Assembly (NCBI RefSeq): GCF_900112345.1
Contig: NZ_FOLB01000008.1
Span: 62,001 to 126,000 of the forward strand
Direction of reading: 5' to 3'
Origin: Nocardioides terrae
GTDB lineage: Bacteria; Actinomycetota; Actinomycetes; Propionibacteriales; Nocardioidaceae
DNA: 64,000 bases
Positions 9,595-17,939 of this stretch are shown here, piece by piece. A program made the translations under genes and the position numbers. How positions within the stretch are numbered: the first letter of the stretch is position 1; each line of letters begins with the position of its first letter. The notes under the pieces are model-generated. The model was not told the origin of the DNA. It saw only the letters and a list, made by a program, of their open reading frames with translations, and searched no databases.

Positions 9595-10779
9595 GTGAAG
9601 CGAACGTCCAGCAGCGCGATCAGGGAGTCCAACCGGTCGAGCGTCGTCGAGATGCTGCGGCGCCACGGGGCGATGACCCGGGCGGACCTGGCGGCCGCCA
9701 CGGGCCTGTCGCGGGCCACCATCTCCAGTCTCCTCACACAGCTGAGCACGGCCGGGATGATCACCGAGCACCGTCCCCCGACGGAGGGTGGGACGGGGCG
9801 GCCGTCCGCGCTCGTCTCGCTCGATCGGACGGCGGGGCTCGCGATCGCCGTGGACATCGGCGTGCGGCACGTCGCCGTCGCCGTCGGGGACCTGTCCCGC
9901 CGGGTGCTGGCCGAGCGGTGGGTGCCGCTCCCGCACGGTCACTCGGCGGACGCCGGGATCGCGACGGTCCTCGACTGCATCGACCAGACGACGGCCGAGG
10001 CCGACGCCCGCCGCGACCAGATCATGGGAGCGGCGATCAGCATCGCCGCACCGGTGCCTCGGACGGAGCGACGACTCGCGGTCCCGGGCGTGCTGCCGGG
10101 CTGGAACAGTGCGGCCCTGGCGTCCGCGGTGGGGGAGCGGTGGGACGTCCCGGTCGCCGTGGAGAACGATGCGAACGCCGGTGCGCTGGGCGAGTCGACG
10201 TTCGGGGTCCTGGCCGGCGCGCCGAGCCTGGTCTACGTCAAGCTCGCCAGTCGGGTGGGGCTCGGGTGCGTGCTCGAGGGGTCGCTCTACCGCGGCGGCG
10301 GCGGCTTCGCCGGCGAGCTCGGCCACATCACCGTCGACCTAGACGGGGAGCGGTGCTGGTGCGGCCTCCGCGGCTGCCTCGAGCTGTACGCCGGCGGGGA
10401 CGGCCTCCTGCGCCGGCTGGACCGCGCCGGCGCCCGGGTCGAGGACATCGCCGACCTGGTCCGACGGGCGCACGACGGGGACGCGGCCGTGCTGAGGGCG
10501 GTCGCCGACGGGGCCCGCATGCTGGCGGTCGGCCTGTCCAGCGTGGCGCTGCTCCTGAACCCGTCCGCCATCGTGATCGGCGGCGAGCTGGCCGAGCTGG
10601 GCGAGCTGCTGCTCGGGCCCATCCGACAGCAGCTCGCGGAGATTCCCTTCGGCCCTCCGACGGAGGTGGTGCGCTCGACGCTGGGCGACCGGGCGTCGAT
10701 GGTCGGCGCGCTCGCACTCGTGCTCACGGAGTCCCGTCGCTTCGGCGACCGTTCCGGCTCGGTCGCTCCGTCGGCCTGA
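9595..10779 (+). CDS. ROK-family transcriptional regulator
   Basis: A 394-residue NagC/XylR-type ROK repressor. An N-terminal winged HTH (about residues 10-70, with RADLAAATGLSRATISSLL) is followed by the ROK fold. The ROK zinc motif GHITV then CWCGLRGCLELYAGG (about 245-265) is intact, as is the phosphate-binding DIG motif of the ancestral kinase. It is divergent from the ABC operon and convergent with the GH31 gene, so it could control either or act on an unlinked sugar regulon; the latter cannot be decided here. The GTG start is preceded by a 213-bp intergenic region that may hold its operator, but I saw no convincing palindrome there. Confidence 0.88.
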   Translation: MKRTSSSAIRESNRSSVVEMLRRHGAMTRADLAAATGLSRATISSLLTQLSTAGMITEHRPPTEGGTGRPSALVSLDRTAGLAIAVDIGVRHVAVAVGDLSRRVLAERWVPLPHGHSADAGIATVLDCIDQTTAEADARRDQIMGAAISIAAPVPRTERRLAVPGVLPGWNSAALASAVGERWDVPVAVENDANAGALGESTFGVLAGAPSLVYVKLASRVGLGCVLEGSLYRGGGGFAGELGHITVDLDGERCWCGLRGCLELYAGGDGLLRRLDRAGARVEDIADLVRRAHDGDAAVLRAVADGARMLAVGLSSVALLLNPSAIVIGGELAELGELLLGPIRQQLAEIPFGPPTEVVRSTLGDRASMVGALALVLTESRRFGDRSGSVAPSA

Positions 10780-10799
10780 CCCCGGCCGGCGTACGCGAA

Positions 10800-10834
10800 G
10801 GGCGGCCCGGCCCCACCAGGGGACCGGACCGCCC
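10800..10834. terminator. Hairpin between the convergent ROK and GH31 genes
   Basis: Left arm GGGCGGCCCGGCCCC and right arm GGGGACCGGACCGCCC around a 4-5 nt loop. On the minus-strand transcript the two imperfect positions become G-U pairs, so the stem is fully paired for GH31 mRNA; on the plus strand it has two mismatches. Its placement between two convergent stops supports a terminator. Confidence 0.6.
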
Positions 10835-10859
10835 GTCGTTCGAGCTGCGCCTCAGGTGC

Positions 10860-13800
10860 TCAGACGCGCCTCGTCCTGCTGGCCGCCGTGGTGACCGGCC
10901 CCTGCTTGAGGGTGACGACCACCGTGTGCTTGCCGCGGGGCAGCTTCGACAGCTTCAGCGTGACCTTGTCGTGCTTCAGCCTGCCGTGGGCGACGACCCG
11001 CTTGCCGACCCTGACTGTCACGGTCGCCCTCCCGGCCGTCACGCCACCGTGGAGGAGCGCCCGCACCTTGAGCACGGCCGCCCGGCCGTGGCCGTGCCGC
11101 TTGACCGACAGGACCGGCGTCTGCCGGCCGACTGCCACCGTGACCGTGCGCGTGACCGCCTTCCCGAACGGGTCGCTCACCGTGTAGGTGAAGCTGTCCG
11201 TCCCGACGAACGTCGGCGCGGCGGCGTACCGCAGCGTGGCGCCGCCGCCGGTCACCGTGCCGTGCAGCGGCTGGCTGTGGCTGAAGGTCAGCGGGTCGCC
11301 GTCGACGTCGGTCCCGGTGAGCGTCAGGGCGACCGGGTAGCCGACCGTCGTCCGGGTGCTGACGTCGCCGGCGGTCGGGGCGTGGTTGGCGGCGACCGTC
11401 CGGTAGCTGACCGTGGTCGCCGTCGTGACCGACCGCGACGCCACCCGAGCGGTGATCGTGCGAGTGGCCGCGTCATAGCTCCACGCGCTCGCCGGCTGCT
11501 TGACGCCGTCGACCAGGACGGCCGTCGGCGCAGCGGCGTTGGTGAACTTCACCGTCCAGGCCCGGTCGGTGACCTGGCCCGTGAAGCCGCCCTGCGCCGC
11601 GCCGATCCGGAGCGAGGCCTGGCCGCCGTCCTCGGTGTAGTCGAGGGCGGTGGTCGCCGACTTCGTGCTGTCGTCGGTCTTGCCGTCGTCCTCGAAGAGC
11701 GAGGACGAGCCGGCCGCGCCACCGGCGACGGTCACCGTCACCTTGTCGAGCGGGTTCTGGACGTCGTTGGTGACGTCGTCCGTCCGCGTCGTCATGATGC
11801 CGCCCGAGCGCAGGAACACCGGCATGGTGGCCAGCGTCGTGGAGACCTGAGCGGTCGTGCCGCCGGCGTACGTCTTGCCGGTGAACACGTCGGTCCAGGA
11901 GCTGCCCTCGGGGAACCACACCCGCGTCTGGACGGTGTCCATGCCGGCGCTCGTCACCGGGGCGACGAGCACGTCCGGTCCGTAGAGGTACTCGGAGCCG
12001 GCGTTGGCGTAGGACTCCTGCGAGTTCGGGTAGGCGAGGTAGAGCGGACGGGTGACCGGGACGCCGGTCGCCGCGGCCTGCTGCGCGAGTGTGTAGGTGT
12101 AGGGCACCAGGTTCTCGCGCAGGTTGAGGAACGACTCCGCCGACTCCTTGGCCGCCGTGCCGTACTGCCAGGGCAGCCGGTCGCTGTGGTTGCCGTGCAG
12201 GCGCAGGATCGGCTGGAAGGCGCCCAGCTGCACCCAGCGTGCGTAGAGGTCGTCCGGGATCTTCCGCGAGCCCGGCTCCGACCCGGCCGGGTCGGAGGAG
12301 GAGTCGTTGAAGCCGCCGATGTCGTGGCTGACCGGGGACAGGCCGGTCGACGCACTCTCACCGGGGGTGTAGCCGACCTCCATGGCCAGCGTGCTCCAGC
12401 TCGACGTGCTGTCGCCGGTGAAGTGCACCGTGCTGCGCTTGTCCGCCCACGGGCCGGTCGGCACGGCTTGCTGGCCACCCGCCTGCAGCGAGCCGAACGC
12501 ACGGGCCAGGTTGAACCCGCGGCCGAGCGTGTCGTCGGTGTACCACTTGTAGTTCTGGTTGATCCACGCGTCCGGGGTGACGCCGGCCGACGACGAGACG
12601 GACTGCTCGCAGCACCAGTCGAGCCACCAGACGTCGTTGCCCTGCTGCTTCATCTGGTCGTGCAGGTCGAAGTACGCCTTGAGCTGGTTGGGGTCGCTCC
12701 AGTCGAAGACGTAGCAGTTGGCGGTGTGCGCGACGTCGCTGTAGCAGCCGGCGTTGTTCTGCGTCAGCGTGTTGCCGGCCGTCGCCTGCGCGGCGGCGTA
12801 CTGCGGGTCGGAGTCCAGCACGCTCGGGTGGATGTTGAGCGAGGTGTGGATGCCCTGCGCGTGCGCCCAGTCGAAGTAGGCCGTCGGGTCGGGGAACTTG
12901 TCGGTGTCGACCTGCCAGCCGTCCCACACGTCCGGCGCCTTGAAGTCGGTGTCGGTGACGAGCGCGTCCAGCGGCACGCCCTCGGAGCGGAACTTCGGCA
13001 CGATGACGTCCTGGTAGTCGGACGCGGTGCGGTTGTAGTACTCCGAGTACCAGACCCCGTAGGCCCAGCGGGGCAGCAGCTCCGAGGGGCCGGTGAGGGT
13101 GGCGAGGTCACCCAGCGCGCGGTCGTAGTCGGTGCCGTAGGCGAAGACGTAGCCGTCCTGGTAGGTCCCGGACTGCTGGGGACGGGCGGTGACCGTCTTG
13201 GCGGAGCTGTCGAAGATCGACGAGGCGGTGTCGTTCAGCAGGTACCAGCCGTCGGCGTACAGCAGGCCGGGCACGGTCGGAGCCGCGCCGTTGACGCCGT
13301 CGACACCACGGCGGTAGCCGCCGAGCGGCGCGTGCGCCGCGAGCAGCGGCGCGTCGGGCGCGGTGATGGCGACGGTGTCGACGTTGATGCCACAGCTCGC
13401 GGCGTTCGGGCACTGGAGGGCGACGTCGTTGTCACCGGCCGAAAGGGTCACGGGGTACGACGCGGTCCGCCAGCTGTCCCACGTGCTCGTCGAGCCGAGC
13501 GAGACGGTGGTCGGCTGCTGTGTGCCGACCCGGATCGACACCGGTCGGTCGCCCTGGCCCGCGGCGCTGGCGAAGCGCAGCTGCAGCGCGTACGTGCCGT
13601 CAGCCGGTACGCCGGTCACGTGGACCGTGTCGGAGGCCAGCGTGCCGAGCCCCGCGACGAAGGAGGTGCCGGAGTAGCCGTTGTGGTCGGTCGCCGGGAA
13701 GGCGCCGCCGCCGAGCGTGCCCGACTCCGCCTCGCAGACCTCGCCGAACGCGCACGTCGACGCGGCCGGCGGCGCAGCGGTCGGGAACTCCGCGCCCGTC

Positions 13801-14615
13801 TCCAGGACGGCGACGCTGTCCATGTTGATGTCGGCGGTGTCCGACGGTCCGTGGGAGAGGGTGACGACGTGCTTGCCGGCCGGCAGCGTGATCGCCGTCC
13901 GGGCCAGGCCCCAGGTGTCCCAGTTCGCCGTGACCGGCAGGCTGAGGGTCTGTGCGGCGCCGCCGTCGACCGAGACGCTCAGGGTGCGGGTCGTCCCGTC
14001 CTTGGCGTTGGCGTAGCGCGCGGCGAAGTCGTAGGTCCCGGCGGTGGCGGCGTCGACGGTCATCGAGGCCGACGAGCCGCCGCCCTCGAAGCCGGCCGCG
14101 AAGCCGGAGCCGGTGTAGCCGCTGTGGTCCTTCGCAGTGCCGAGACCGGAGAGCAGCATGCTCTCCGCCTCGCACAGGGCGCCGATGTCACACGTGGGCG
14201 GCGTCTGTCCGGCCCAGGGCGACGCGGTCACCTTCTGCTGACCCGCCTGCTCGGTCAGGATGAGGTTGGAGCCGGTGAACTCCCCGGAGCCCACCTTGTA
14301 CTTCAACGTGGCCTTCGGGGTGGTGATGACGAACCAGCCCTCGTCCTCCTCGCCGGTCGAGGTGGTCGACCCGAAGGAGTCCCGGCCGATCGCGTTGAAC
14401 GTCGGCGCGTCGGTGAACGACCCGTCCGCGGAGTACTCCGTGCGGATCAGGGTCGAGGACAGCACCTCGAACCGGGCATGGCCCGACGTGTAGACGTTCG
14501 ACCCCGGGGTGTCGGCCCGGGCTGGGCTGCCGCTCGTGCTGAGGACCGAGGTGACGACAGCGGCGGCGCTGACGGCAGCGACCCCCGCCCGCGTCCATCG
14601 TGCTCTTGTACTCAC
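10860..14615 (-). CDS. Secreted GH31 alpha-glycosidase with two CBM35 modules and C-terminal Ig-like domains
   Basis: A 1251-residue exported enzyme. It has a signal peptide (about 1-34, ending before ADTPGS), the GH31 N-terminal beta-sandwich (about 40-125), two tandem CBM35-like modules (about 130-265 and 275-415, each starting C..G..CEAES), the rest of the N-domain (LGGYRRGVDG) and the GH31 barrel. The catalytic nucleophile is predicted as Asp666 in WWLDWCCE and the acid/base as Asp735 in FTGDSTSSW. It ends with a cadherin-like Ig domain (about 1060-1150, VDGDPLTF and TDSFTYTVSD) and a basic Big-type domain. GH31 members hydrolyse alpha-glucosides, xylosides or galactosides; the exact specificity is open. 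The GTG start follows AGGAG at 5 nt. Confidence 0.88.
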   Translation of the reverse strand: MSTRARWTRAGVAAVSAAAVVTSVLSTSGSPARADTPGSNVYTSGHARFEVLSSTLIRTEYSADGSFTDAPTFNAIGRDSFGSTTSTGEEDEGWFVITTPKATLKYKVGSGEFTGSNLILTEQAGQQKVTASPWAGQTPPTCDIGALCEAESMLLSGLGTAKDHSGYTGSGFAAGFEGGGSSASMTVDAATAGTYDFAARYANAKDGTTRTLSVSVDGGAAQTLSLPVTANWDTWGLARTAITLPAGKHVVTLSHGPSDTADINMDSVAVLETGAEFPTAAPPAASTCAFGEVCEAESGTLGGGAFPATDHNGYSGTSFVAGLGTLASDTVHVTGVPADGTYALQLRFASAAGQGDRPVSIRVGTQQPTTVSLGSTSTWDSWRTASYPVTLSAGDNDVALQCPNAASCGINVDTVAITAPDAPLLAAHAPLGGYRRGVDGVNGAAPTVPGLLYADGWYLLNDTASSIFDSSAKTVTARPQQSGTYQDGYVFAYGTDYDRALGDLATLTGPSELLPRWAYGVWYSEYYNRTASDYQDVIVPKFRSEGVPLDALVTDTDFKAPDVWDGWQVDTDKFPDPTAYFDWAHAQGIHTSLNIHPSVLDSDPQYAAAQATAGNTLTQNNAGCYSDVAHTANCYVFDWSDPNQLKAYFDLHDQMKQQGNDVWWLDWCCEQSVSSSAGVTPDAWINQNYKWYTDDTLGRGFNLARAFGSLQAGGQQAVPTGPWADKRSTVHFTGDSTSSWSTLAMEVGYTPGESASTGLSPVSHDIGGFNDSSSDPAGSEPGSRKIPDDLYARWVQLGAFQPILRLHGNHSDRLPWQYGTAAKESAESFLNLRENLVPYTYTLAQQAAATGVPVTRPLYLAYPNSQESYANAGSEYLYGPDVLVAPVTSAGMDTVQTRVWFPEGSSWTDVFTGKTYAGGTTAQVSTTLATMPVFLRSGGIMTTRTDDVTNDVQNPLDKVTVTVAGGAAGSSSLFEDDGKTDDSTKSATTALDYTEDGGQASLRIGAAQGGFTGQVTDRAWTVKFTNAAAPTAVLVDGVKQPASAWSYDAATRTITARVASRSVTTATTVSYRTVAANHAPTAGDVSTRTTVGYPVALTLTGTDVDGDPLTFSHSQPLHGTVTGGGATLRYAAAPTFVGTDSFTYTVSDPFGKAVTRTVTVAVGRQTPVLSVKRHGHGRAAVLKVRALLHGGVTAGRATVTVRVGKRVVAHGRLKHDKVTLKLSKLPRGKHTVVVTLKQGPVTTAASRTRRV

Positions 14616-14671
14616 TCATGCTCCTATCCGAGGAATCGAGGTGATCGGCCTCACACTGGCGGGCCGGGCAA

Positions 14672-14695
14672 CTTCTGTCAATACTTCGACAAAAG
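14672..14695. promoter_or_regulatory. Interrupted palindrome upstream of the GH31 gene
   Basis: CTT-c-TGTC-N8-GACA-a-AAG, an inverted repeat with one mismatched pair, about 60 bp upstream of the GH31 GTG in a 209-bp divergent region. On the minus strand it contains a perfect TTGACA (complement of 14676-14681), so a protein bound here would cover the minus-35 box. The operator role is inferred. Confidence 0.45.
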
Positions 14696-14824
14696 GCCTG
14701 ACTTCTGATGAGGAACGGCTCGTGGAGGCTTGCGGCCGGGCCGGGCCGGCCCGCCTGCCCGAGGTCCGGCGTCGCACCGGTAGGTTGGTGCCCTCCGGCT
14801 CCGGAGGGATGGACGGTCAGAACC

Positions 14825-15517
14825 ATGGACGACAACACCGACAAGGCACTGGACGCCATCGGTCGCTTGGCCGAGTCGCTCAGTCCGGGCGACCTGGACA
14901 GGACGATCGCGTCCCTGACGACGGCGGCGGTCGAGATCCTGCCGGGCGTGGACCACGCCAGCATCACCATCCGCCACAGTGACGGCGCGATCCGGTCCTA
15001 TGCGATGACGGACCCCGTCCTCCGGGAGCTCGACGACTACCAGTTCTCCATGAAGGAGGGCCCCTGCTACGACGGGGTCACGAGCGACGCGTTCACCGTC
15101 TGCGGGGACCTGCTCGCCGACTCCCGCTACCCCGGCTACGGACGACTGGCATGGGATGCCGGGATCAAGTCGCAGGCCGGCCTCCGTCTCTTCGAGTCGC
15201 CGACGTCCATCGGCGGCCTGAACCTCTACTCGACCTCGGTGGGCGCGCTCGCGGACATCACCTTCCTCGCCGGGCTGTTCGCCAGCCACGCGCGCACGGC
15301 GCTCACCTACGCCGCGCAGATCGACCAGCTGGGCGAAGCCATGCTGTCCCGCCAGAAGATCGGTCAGGCCGTCGGCGTCATCATGGAGCGCTACCAGCTC
15401 CCCGAGGAGCGGGCGTTCGGCTACCTCAGCCGCCTCTCCCAGGACCGCAACATCAAGGTCCGCGAGATCGCCGAGGAGATCATCGGCGGGACCGACCCGG
15501 TCCGGTCGATGCAGTAG
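14825..15517 (+). CDS. GAF and ANTAR domain-containing regulator
   Basis: A 230-residue cytosolic sensor-antiterminator. The N-terminal GAF domain spans about residues 15-155 (MKEGPCYDG and the GGLNLYS strand), and the C-terminal three-helix ANTAR RNA-binding domain about 165-220 (QKIGQAVGVIMERY, AFGYLSRLSQ, IKVREIAEEII). In actinobacteria this pairing is typical of stress- or redox-linked regulators that bind two-hexaloop RNA terminators. The ATG at 14825 is used because the upstream frame is Arg/Pro-rich noise. It sits beside a STAS gene on the opposite strand, another general-stress type component. Confidence 0.88.
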   Translation: MDDNTDKALDAIGRLAESLSPGDLDRTIASLTTAAVEILPGVDHASITIRHSDGAIRSYAMTDPVLRELDDYQFSMKEGPCYDGVTSDAFTVCGDLLADSRYPGYGRLAWDAGIKSQAGLRLFESPTSIGGLNLYSTSVGALADITFLAGLFASHARTALTYAAQIDQLGEAMLSRQKIGQAVGVIMERYQLPEERAFGYLSRLSQDRNIKVREIAEEIIGGTDPVRSMQ

Positions 15518-15550
15518 GGCCGGCCGGCCCCACCGCACCGCGGCGCTCGA

Positions 15551-15928
15551 TCACCCCGACAGCGTCCGCCTCCCGGTGCTCAGGGGCGCGGTGCTCATGA
15601 TGGTGGCCGGCGGGACCGGAGCCCTTGCCGGCAGGAGCGTGTCGTAGTGGGCGAGCCGGCAGACCTGGATGTACCGGTCGGACGCGGCGACGACCTCGAC
15701 GTACCCGTCGTCGGCCATGAGCCGTCGCTGGATGCCTCGGAGGAGGCCGAGGCCGTAGGCGTCGACGAAGGTGACGCCGGTGAGGTCGGCCCGGATGCGT
15801 GAGGCCCCACAGATCTGGAGTGACTCGAAGGCGGCCGCGACGGCGTCACCGCTGCTGAAGTCGAGGTCGCCGTCGATGCGGATGTCGCCGTAGGGCAACG
15901 CGAACGTGAGTTGGAACTGAGGTCGCAA
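15551..15928 (-). CDS. STAS-domain protein lacking the usual phospho-serine
   Basis: A 125-residue protein with one STAS domain (about residues 5-100), the fold of SpoIIAA/RsbV anti-sigma factor antagonists. The loop that normally reads D-S-S-G-L carries D56-A57-Y58-G-L, so the serine phosphorylated by the anti-sigma kinase in SpoIIAA (position 58 there) is a tyrosine. This suggests regulation without phosphorylation or a different partner. The C-terminal 25 residues are Pro/Ser/Thr-rich. The predicted start is TTG (15928), preceded by AGGGG at 6 nt. No anti-sigma factor gene is adjacent. Confidence 0.75.
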   Translation of the reverse strand: MRPQFQLTFALPYGDIRIDGDLDFSSGDAVAAAFESLQICGASRIRADLTGVTFVDAYGLGLLRGIQRRLMADDGYVEVVAASDRYIQVCRLAHYDTLLPARAPVPPATIMSTAPLSTGRRTLSG

Positions 15929-16039
15929 GGCGGGCCCCTGTCACCGAGGACGGCTGCACCCCGGTTCTAGAGGCGCCGTCATCGAGAACGGTACCCCACG
16001 CCCGACTCGGCGACCTCGGGCGCGAAGCCCGCACCACGG

Positions 16040-16513
16040 TCACAGACAGACGAGCACCAGGCACAGCAGCAGCACGGCGCCGCCCTGGAGGGTGGCGCGC
16101 AGCGTGATGATCGACTCCCACCGGTCCTGCAGCGCCCGTGCGTCCGCCGGCACCTCGTCGGCCAGCGCGGCAGCGCTCAACCGCACGTTGACCGGCTTGG
16201 CGATGCGCATGAAGAGCACCAGCCACACCACGAGCAGCAGCAGGGCGCCGCTCGCGGAGCTGCCGGCGGCCGGCATCGCTCCGATGAACGCGAGGACGGC
16301 CGCGAGCCCCGTGCAGGCGACACCGGCGATGCCCGCGACCGGGAGCCGGCGGTCTCCGAAGTGGTGGCCGCGGCCGACGGACTGGACGAGCGTGCGCTCG
16401 TCGACGCCCGCGTACGCCGGCCGCAGGACGACGGCGGCGAGGACGTCGGCGCCGAAGATCACGGCGACTCCGAGGATGGCGACGATGGTGCTGATCGCGA
16501 TGACGACGTCCAT
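16040..16513 (-). CDS. DUF1772 family membrane protein
   Basis: A 157-residue protein with four predicted membrane helices and a central GHHFGDRRLPVAG stretch plus a C-terminal RWESIITLRATLQGG, the pattern of the DUF1772 (anthrone-oxygenase-like) family. The ATG at 16513 has GGAG 4 nt upstream; the longer reading frame to 16945 runs through the divergent TetR gene and is rejected. It is divergent from a TetR regulator with palindromes between the starts, so it is the probable target of that repressor. Confidence 0.78.
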   Translation of the reverse strand: MDVVIAISTIVAILGVAVIFGADVLAAVVLRPAYAGVDERTLVQSVGRGHHFGDRRLPVAGIAGVACTGLAAVLAFIGAMPAAGSSASGALLLLVVWLVLFMRIAKPVNVRLSAAALADEVPADARALQDRWESIITLRATLQGGAVLLLCLVLVCL

Positions 16514-16549
16514 CAGGCTCCGACTCTCTGCGCGGGATGCGGCGGGTCC

Positions 16550-16594
16550 GATCTGTGAAGATGATTCACAGATCCCGACGTTATAGTGAACGTC
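16550..16594. promoter_or_regulatory. Two palindromes and a TATAGT minus-10 in the TetR/DUF1772 divergent promoter
   Basis: A perfect 10-bp inverted repeat GATCTGTGAA-N5-TTCACAGATC (16550-16574) is followed by GACGTT-N6-AACGTC (16577-16594). A TATAGT box at 16582-16587 lies inside the second palindrome. Its spacing puts the transcription start on or next to the ATG at 16595, implying a leaderless mRNA for the regulator. Confidence 0.65.
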
Positions 16595-17245
16595 ATGCAC
16601 AGTCAACCGGACCGCGCGCTCCGGCAGCTCTGGGGCCTCGACGCCCCGGCCGTCCGCGGTCCGAAGGCGCGCTGGAGTCCCGAGCAGCTCGCCGCCGCCG
16701 CCGTCGAGCTGGCCGACCGGCACGGCCTCGAGGGCATCTCGCTCGCCAAGGTGGCCGAGCGTGTCGGCATGACCACGACGGCCGTCTACCGGTACGTCGA
16801 CTCGAAGGCCGCGCTCGTCGAGCTGATGGTCGACGGCGCGATCGGCGATCCGCCGCGCATCACCGGCAGGGACTGGCGACAGCGCTGCCGGTCCTGGGCC
16901 TCGCTGCTCGCCGACCGGTATGCGGAGCATCCGTGGCTCTGCCACGTCACGCCGAGGAGGATGCCGACCCAGCCGCGGGCGTACGCCTGGATCGACGCCC
17001 TCGTGGGTGCGATCGCGGACCAGGCGGGCGTGGACGCCCTGCGGGTGGCGCTGCTGCTCGACAGCCTGGTGCGCACGTACGCCGCCCTCGAGGTGGGTCT
17101 GCGTGACGCGATCCCCGCGCCCTGGCTCGACCAGGCCGTCGCCGAGCGCTATCCGCGGCTCGCGGCGACGGCCGGGCAGGACGTCTCGGACGCCCGGGGG
17201 GAGCTGACGTTCGCCGTCGACACCGTGCTGCGCGGACTGGGCTGA
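16595..17245 (+). CDS. TetR family transcriptional regulator
   Basis: A 216-residue repressor. The N-terminal HTH (about residues 30-75, ISLAKVAERVGMTTTAVYRYV) is followed by an all-helical ligand-binding domain. The ATG at 16595 is preferred over GTG 16586 because the minus-10 box predicts transcription starting at about 16594-16595; GTG 16586 would lie within the core promoter. It is divergent from a DUF1772 membrane protein across two palindromes, so autorepression and control of that gene are likely. The ligand is unknown. Confidence 0.87.
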   Translation: MHSQPDRALRQLWGLDAPAVRGPKARWSPEQLAAAAVELADRHGLEGISLAKVAERVGMTTTAVYRYVDSKAALVELMVDGAIGDPPRITGRDWRQRCRSWASLLADRYAEHPWLCHVTPRRMPTQPRAYAWIDALVGAIADQAGVDALRVALLLDSLVRTYAALEVGLRDAIPAPWLDQAVAERYPRLAATAGQDVSDARGELTFAVDTVLRGLG

Positions 17246-17253
17246 CCGGCCAT

Positions 17254-17274
17254 CTGAGCCCCCCGGGGGGTCAG
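17254..17274. terminator. GC hairpin between convergent TetR and TRIC-type genes
   Basis: CTGA, then CCCCCC directly abutting GGGGGG, then TCAG, a compact inverted repeat ending on the stop codon of the TRIC-type gene. Its position between convergent stops supports bidirectional termination; no T tract is present. Confidence 0.35.
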
Positions 17275-17906
17275 GCTTCGCGCGCGTCTCCCGGCGGTCG
17301 TGGCGCCTGGACGTCGAAGCGGACGCCGATGAGGCGGATGACGAAGCAGACGACGGCGCCGACCGTCGCGGAGGGCAGGTCCCCGAGGCCGGCCCGGTCG
17401 CCGGCCACCAGGAGGAGAGCGCCCACCAGCGCCGGGATCGCGTAGAGGCCGCTGGTCAGCACGGAGGGGACCTCCCGGATGAGAACGTCGCGCAGCGTCC
17501 CGCCGCCGACGGCCGTGATCGCCCCCAGGATGACGGCCTGCCCGAACCCGACGCCGAGGTCGAGCCCCTTGAGGGCACCGCTGACCGCGAACAGGCTCAG
17601 TCCTGCGGCGTCGAGCACGAGGATCGGCCGGGCGAGCCGGTCCAGGCTGAGGCCGGCCACGAAGGCGACCAGGCCGCCGGCGGCCGCGACGGTCAGGTAG
17701 CGCCAGTCCCGGAAGGTCGTCGGCGGAAGCGCGTCGAGCAGGATGTCGCGGACCATGCCGCCGCCCAGGGCGGTGAGCATGCCGAGCGTCACCACGCCGA
17801 CGATGTCGAGGCGCGCGACGCGGATCGCCGTGAGCGCGCCGTTGAGGGCGAACGCGAAGACGCCCAGGAGGTCCAGCGCCACGAAGGTCGGCGACGTCGT
17901 GTCCAC
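17271..17906 (-). CDS. TRIC/UPF0126 family membrane channel protein
   Basis: A 211-residue, seven-helix membrane protein made of two inverted UPF0126 repeats. Each repeat carries the hallmark glycine run: ALGGGMVRDIL near residue 48 and AVGGGTLRDVL near residue 133. Prokaryotic members of this family (YicG-like) form trimeric intracellular-cation-type channels. The GTG start has AAGG a few bases upstream. It follows the histidine kinase gene in the same direction across a 33-bp gap, but a functional link is not evident. Confidence 0.87.
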   Translation of the reverse strand: MDTTSPTFVALDLLGVFAFALNGALTAIRVARLDIVGVVTLGMLTALGGGMVRDILLDALPPTTFRDWRYLTVAAAGGLVAFVAGLSLDRLARPILVLDAAGLSLFAVSGALKGLDLGVGFGQAVILGAITAVGGGTLRDVLIREVPSVLTSGLYAIPALVGALLLVAGDRAGLGDLPSATVGAVVCFVIRLIGVRFDVQAPRPPGDAREA

Positions 17907-17939
17907 GCGCCTTGTCTACCCCACCGCGCGTGCCCCGCG

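Noticed and set aside
8676-14708. A 2010-codon plus-strand frame opposite the ABC ATPase and GH31 genes
   Set aside because: It crosses several real genes on both strands and has no recognisable domain; it is an antisense artefact of GC-rich codon usage.
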